A DNA stretch of 7,613 bases from Candidatus Bathyarchaeota archaeon (GTDB lineage Archaea > Thermoproteota > Bathyarchaeia > TCS64): the NCBI GenBank assembly GCA_013329615.1, contig DUKA01000029.1, positions 1-7,613 on the forward strand, given 5' to 3'. The translations under genes were made by a program, and so were the position numbers. The notes beneath the pieces were generated by a model. That model searched no databases. It had not been told where the DNA came from and saw nothing but the letters and a program-made list of their open reading frames with translations. This document shows positions 5,630-7,613 of the stretch, one piece after another. Within the stretch, counting starts at the first letter, position 1. Every line of letters begins with the position of its first letter.

Positions 5630-6648
5630 CACTGTTCACCCCGTGCGCGTCTGCCGATCTCGCGAAGCGCCTCCGTGTACTCTGGGCGCTGTCTCCTGAC
5701 GAAGACGCCTATCTCGTGCTTGCCCTCGCGGTTGTCCGCGATGCGCTGTACCTCGGGGATGCCGAGTTTCCCCTTGGCGGACTCGATATCGGCGGCGTCG
5801 ACGCGAACCGCCCTGCCTAGGGTGAGGTGGTCGACGAGCTTCGCCTTACCGGAGTCTCCGAGTGCCTGCGTGACTGCTTTGAGTGCGGCCTCGGGTTCAC
5901 CAGATGGAACCGCGTAGACGTACGCCTTCTCCTGTTTATCCGCCTGGTACGTGCTTTCGGCGAACATGTCGAGGAGCCTGCTCGGCAACTCCTGCGCAGG
6001 GGCGCGGAGGCCGAGTATGTTCCTCTGCTGCGTCGGGCACTGACTCACGACCTCTATGAAGCTGAAGCCTGGGTTCTGCATCGCCTCCTTCATGCTCTTG
6101 GTGAGTTCGAGGACGTGGTTCGTTGTCCACTTGGCGACGTATGTGGCTCCCGCGGCTGCGACGAGCTTTGCTATCTCGAAGGGCTGCTCGGGGTTGCCAT
6201 AGGGACTCGTGGATGTCTTTGCGTCGTGTCGCGTCGATGGAGCGATCTGGCCTCCGGTCATGGCGTAGTTGAAGTTGTTGACGAGGATGCAGGTGATACC
6301 GATATTGCGCCTCGCGGCATGGATGAGGTGGTTGCCACCGATACCAGCGCCGTCACCGTCACCCGTGAAGACCACCGTCTTCAACGCGGGGTTGAACACC
6401 TTCGCGCCCTGTGCGAACGCGAGCGCGCGCCCGTGTGTCGTGTGCAGCGTGTCCCCCTTGAAGTGGGGGCTGGGTATCCAGCTGCTGCACCCGATGCCTG
6501 AGACGCATAGCATGTCCTTTACGTCCCAGCCGAGGTCGTCCACGGCGCGTACGAAGCAATTTAGTATCATGCCGTTGCCGCAGCCGGGGCAGAAAGCGGT
6601 CAGGTTGTTGACGATGTAGTCTGCCTTTAGTTGCCCTAGTGTCTTCAT
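5629..6648 (-). CDS. korB: 2-oxoacid:ferredoxin oxidoreductase, beta (TPP) subunit
   Basis: This 339-residue protein is the thiamine-diphosphate subunit that decarboxylates a 2-oxoacid and sends electrons to ferredoxin. The TPP/Mg motif is clear: GDGDGAG from residue 96, then NN at 124-125 and the NYAMTGGQ stretch. The FCPGCGNG segment gives C20 and C23; with C54 (SGIGCSSW) and C204 (VSQCPTQ) these make the four cysteines expected to hold the beta-subunit [4Fe-4S] cluster. The ATG at 6648 overlaps the korA stop (ATGA) and has AGGAGG 8 nt upstream. The protein is longer than the roughly 270-300 residues common for separate KorB subunits. The extra length lies in about residues 231-300, before the usual terminal strand seen here as HEIGVFVRRQRPEY. 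2-Oxoglutarate is the default guess, but pyruvate, branched-chain or other 2-oxoacids are not excluded. Confidence 0.94.
   Translation of the reverse strand: MKTLGQLKADYIVNNLTAFCPGCGNGMILNCFVRAVDDLGWDVKDMLCVSGIGCSSWIPSPHFKGDTLHTTHGRALAFAQGAKVFNPALKTVVFTGDGDGAGIGGNHLIHAARRNIGITCILVNNFNYAMTGGQIAPSTRHDAKTSTSPYGNPEQPFEIAKLVAAAGATYVAKWTTNHVLELTKSMKEAMQNPGFSFIEVVSQCPTQQRNILGLRAPAQELPSRLLDMFAESTYQADKQEKAYVYAVPSGEPEAALKAVTQALGDSGKAKLVDHLTLGRAVRVDAADIESAKGKLGIPEVQRIADNREGKHEIGVFVRRQRPEYTEALREIGRRARGEQ
5636..5642 (-). promoter_or_regulatory. Ribosome binding site of korC
   Basis: GGGGTGA on the minus strand ends 6 nt before the ATG at 5629 (3 nt before the GTG at 5632), inside the end of korB. The spacing favours the ATG. 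Confidence 0.6.
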
Positions 6649-7613
6649 TGCGCGAGCCTCCTGAGTTCCTGTGCGATGTCACCCTGCGTGGGCGTGACGC
6701 CTCCGAGGCGGGTGAGTGAAGCGATCTTGGTGTTGCCGCAGGCGGCGCGCTGTACCTCGCGGACGAGCTTACCCGCGTTCATCTCGACAACTAGGATGGC
6801 GTCGACCTTGCTCGCGAGGTCTGTGAACTCCTCGTCGGGGAGGGGCCAGAGGGTCTTAAGCCTTAGCAGCCCCGCCTTTATGCCCTCCTCGCGGAGCTTC
6901 TTGACGGCTCCGTAGCTGGGGCGCGCGGATGCGCCGAAGCTGACCACCGCAACCTTTGCGTCGTCGAGGTCTACCTTGGCGACGTCCCTGAGCTTGGGCT
7001 CGGCCTGCGCTATCTTTTTCATTATGCGCCTGACCTTCTCGGCGTGGACCTTGGGGGAGTAGTCGCGGACGCCCGTCGGGCGGTGGCTGCTGCCTGTTAC
7101 CTGTAGGCGGTAGCCCTGCCCGAACTTGGGCATCTCGGGTACGAGCGATGGATCATCGGTGCCGAATGGCGTCACCGTCGGGCCGGACGGGGCTTTCCTG
7201 TCCACAACCTGCACCTTCTCGGGAACGACGAGTTCCTCCTTGATGTGGCCGATCATGCCGTCTGGTAGGAAGTAGACGGGTGTCCTGTACTGCTCGGCGA
7301 GGTTGAACGCGCGGACGGCTAGGTCGAACATCTCCTGCGCACTCCAAGGTGAGAGGGCGATGATCTCGTAGTCGCCGTGCGCGCCGTAGCGTGCCTGGTA
7401 GAAGTCCTGCTGACTCGCGTCGGTGGACTGCCCCGTGGAGGGGCCGCTGCGCTGGACGTCGACGACGACGAGCGGCGTCTCCGTCATGTGTGCGTAGCTG
7501 AGGTTCTCTTGCATGAGGCTGAAGCCGGGGCCGGATGTGGCCGTCATGGCCTTTGCCCCCGCCCAGCTGCCGCCGATGCACGCGGCAATGCTGGCGATCT
7601 CGTCCTCCATCTG
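6645..7613 (-). CDS. korA: 2-oxoacid:ferredoxin oxidoreductase, alpha subunit (N-terminus outside window)
   Basis: This is the C-terminal 322 residues of the alpha subunit of the same oxidoreductase; the reading frame is still open at the window edge. The pyrimidine-binding domain is recognisable from MEDEIASIAACIGGSWAGAK, the conserved MTATSGPGFSLM (22-33 of the visible methionine frame), HMTETPLVVVDVQRSGPSTG (41-60) and YGAHGDYE (75-82). After a linker comes the transketolase-C-like domain (AKVAVVSFGASARPSYGAVK, then LKTLWPLP). The methionine at 7610 is internal: in homologues this segment follows several dozen residues of the same domain, and the preceding codon (CAG) continues the family pattern. 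The stop overlaps the korB start by 4 nt. A small ferredoxin-like delta subunit (korD) often precedes korA; it would lie outside the window. The operon promoter is also outside. Confidence 0.92.
   Translation of the reverse strand, partial: QMEDEIASIAACIGGSWAGAKAMTATSGPGFSLMQENLSYAHMTETPLVVVDVQRSGPSTGQSTDASQQDFYQARYGAHGDYEIIALSPWSAQEMFDLAVRAFNLAEQYRTPVYFLPDGMIGHIKEELVVPEKVQVVDRKAPSGPTVTPFGTDDPSLVPEMPKFGQGYRLQVTGSSHRPTGVRDYSPKVHAEKVRRIMKKIAQAEPKLRDVAKVDLDDAKVAVVSFGASARPSYGAVKKLREEGIKAGLLRLKTLWPLPDEEFTDLASKVDAILVVEMNAGKLVREVQRAACGNTKIASLTRLGGVTPTQGDIAQELRRLAQ
6657..6662 (-). promoter_or_regulatory. Ribosome binding site of korB
   Basis: AGGAGG on the minus strand, a full SD match, ends 8 nt before the korB ATG and lies within the last codons of korA. 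Confidence 0.8.

Noticed and set aside
4878..5639. Long minus-strand open frame over korC and the Nudix gene
   Set aside because: The translation is very rich in Arg, Gly and Pro, typical of an off-frame reading of GC-rich genes. The other frames carry the gamma subunit and the Nudix box.
1..7613. CRISPR array, tRNA or rRNA gene, transposase, attachment site
   Set aside because: No spaced direct repeats, cloverleaf-like sequence, transposase motif or terminal inverted repeats were found by reading. Nearly every base belongs to a conserved protein gene.

Overview
This window looks like part of an archaeal chromosome. It is GC-rich and tightly packed. Genes inside operons carry good Shine-Dalgarno (SD) sequences and overlap by 1-4 nt. 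The one clear promoter, in front of a DsrE-like gene, is an archaeal TATA box (TTTATAT) about 35 nt before the ATG, with no SD in the short leader. ATA codons and a TTG start fit the same picture. The phylum cannot be fixed from the sequence alone. All genes except the first read on the minus strand.

Layout, right to left in the direction of transcription. (1) 7613-4651 is an operon for a 2-oxoacid:ferredoxin oxidoreductase: korA-type alpha subunit (5' end cut by the window), korB-type TPP subunit and korC-type gamma subunit, chained by short overlaps. A Nudix hydrolase follows, starting at or just after the gamma stop codon. The full Nudix fold is encoded, but there is no ATG, GTG or TTG in frame upstream of its core. 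(2) 4600-4175 is a single DsrE-like sulfur-carrier or redox protein with its own TATA promoter. (3) 4123-369 is a hydantoinase/oxoprolinase pair, hyuA then hyuB, overlapping by one base. hyuA begins at a TTG whose SD lies in one arm of a perfect 8-bp hairpin. (4) On the plus strand, 1-372 is the last part of an MFS transporter, converging on hyuB; the two stop codons share one CTAG.

How they may work together (inference): the HyuA/HyuB superfamily performs ATP-dependent opening of cyclic amides (hydantoins, 5-oxoproline) or carboxylation of ketones. The Kor complex oxidises a 2-oxoacid to its acyl-CoA and reduces ferredoxin. Feeding of amide-derived amino-acid carbon, after deamination, into the Kor enzyme is possible, with the MFS protein as a possible importer, but substrate specificity is not readable here. 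I see no RNA gene, CRISPR array, insertion sequence or attachment site, and no gene-free stretch longer than about 55 bases. I do not see a clearly new multi-gene system. The most unusual points are the start of the Nudix gene and the hairpin at the hyuA translation start.
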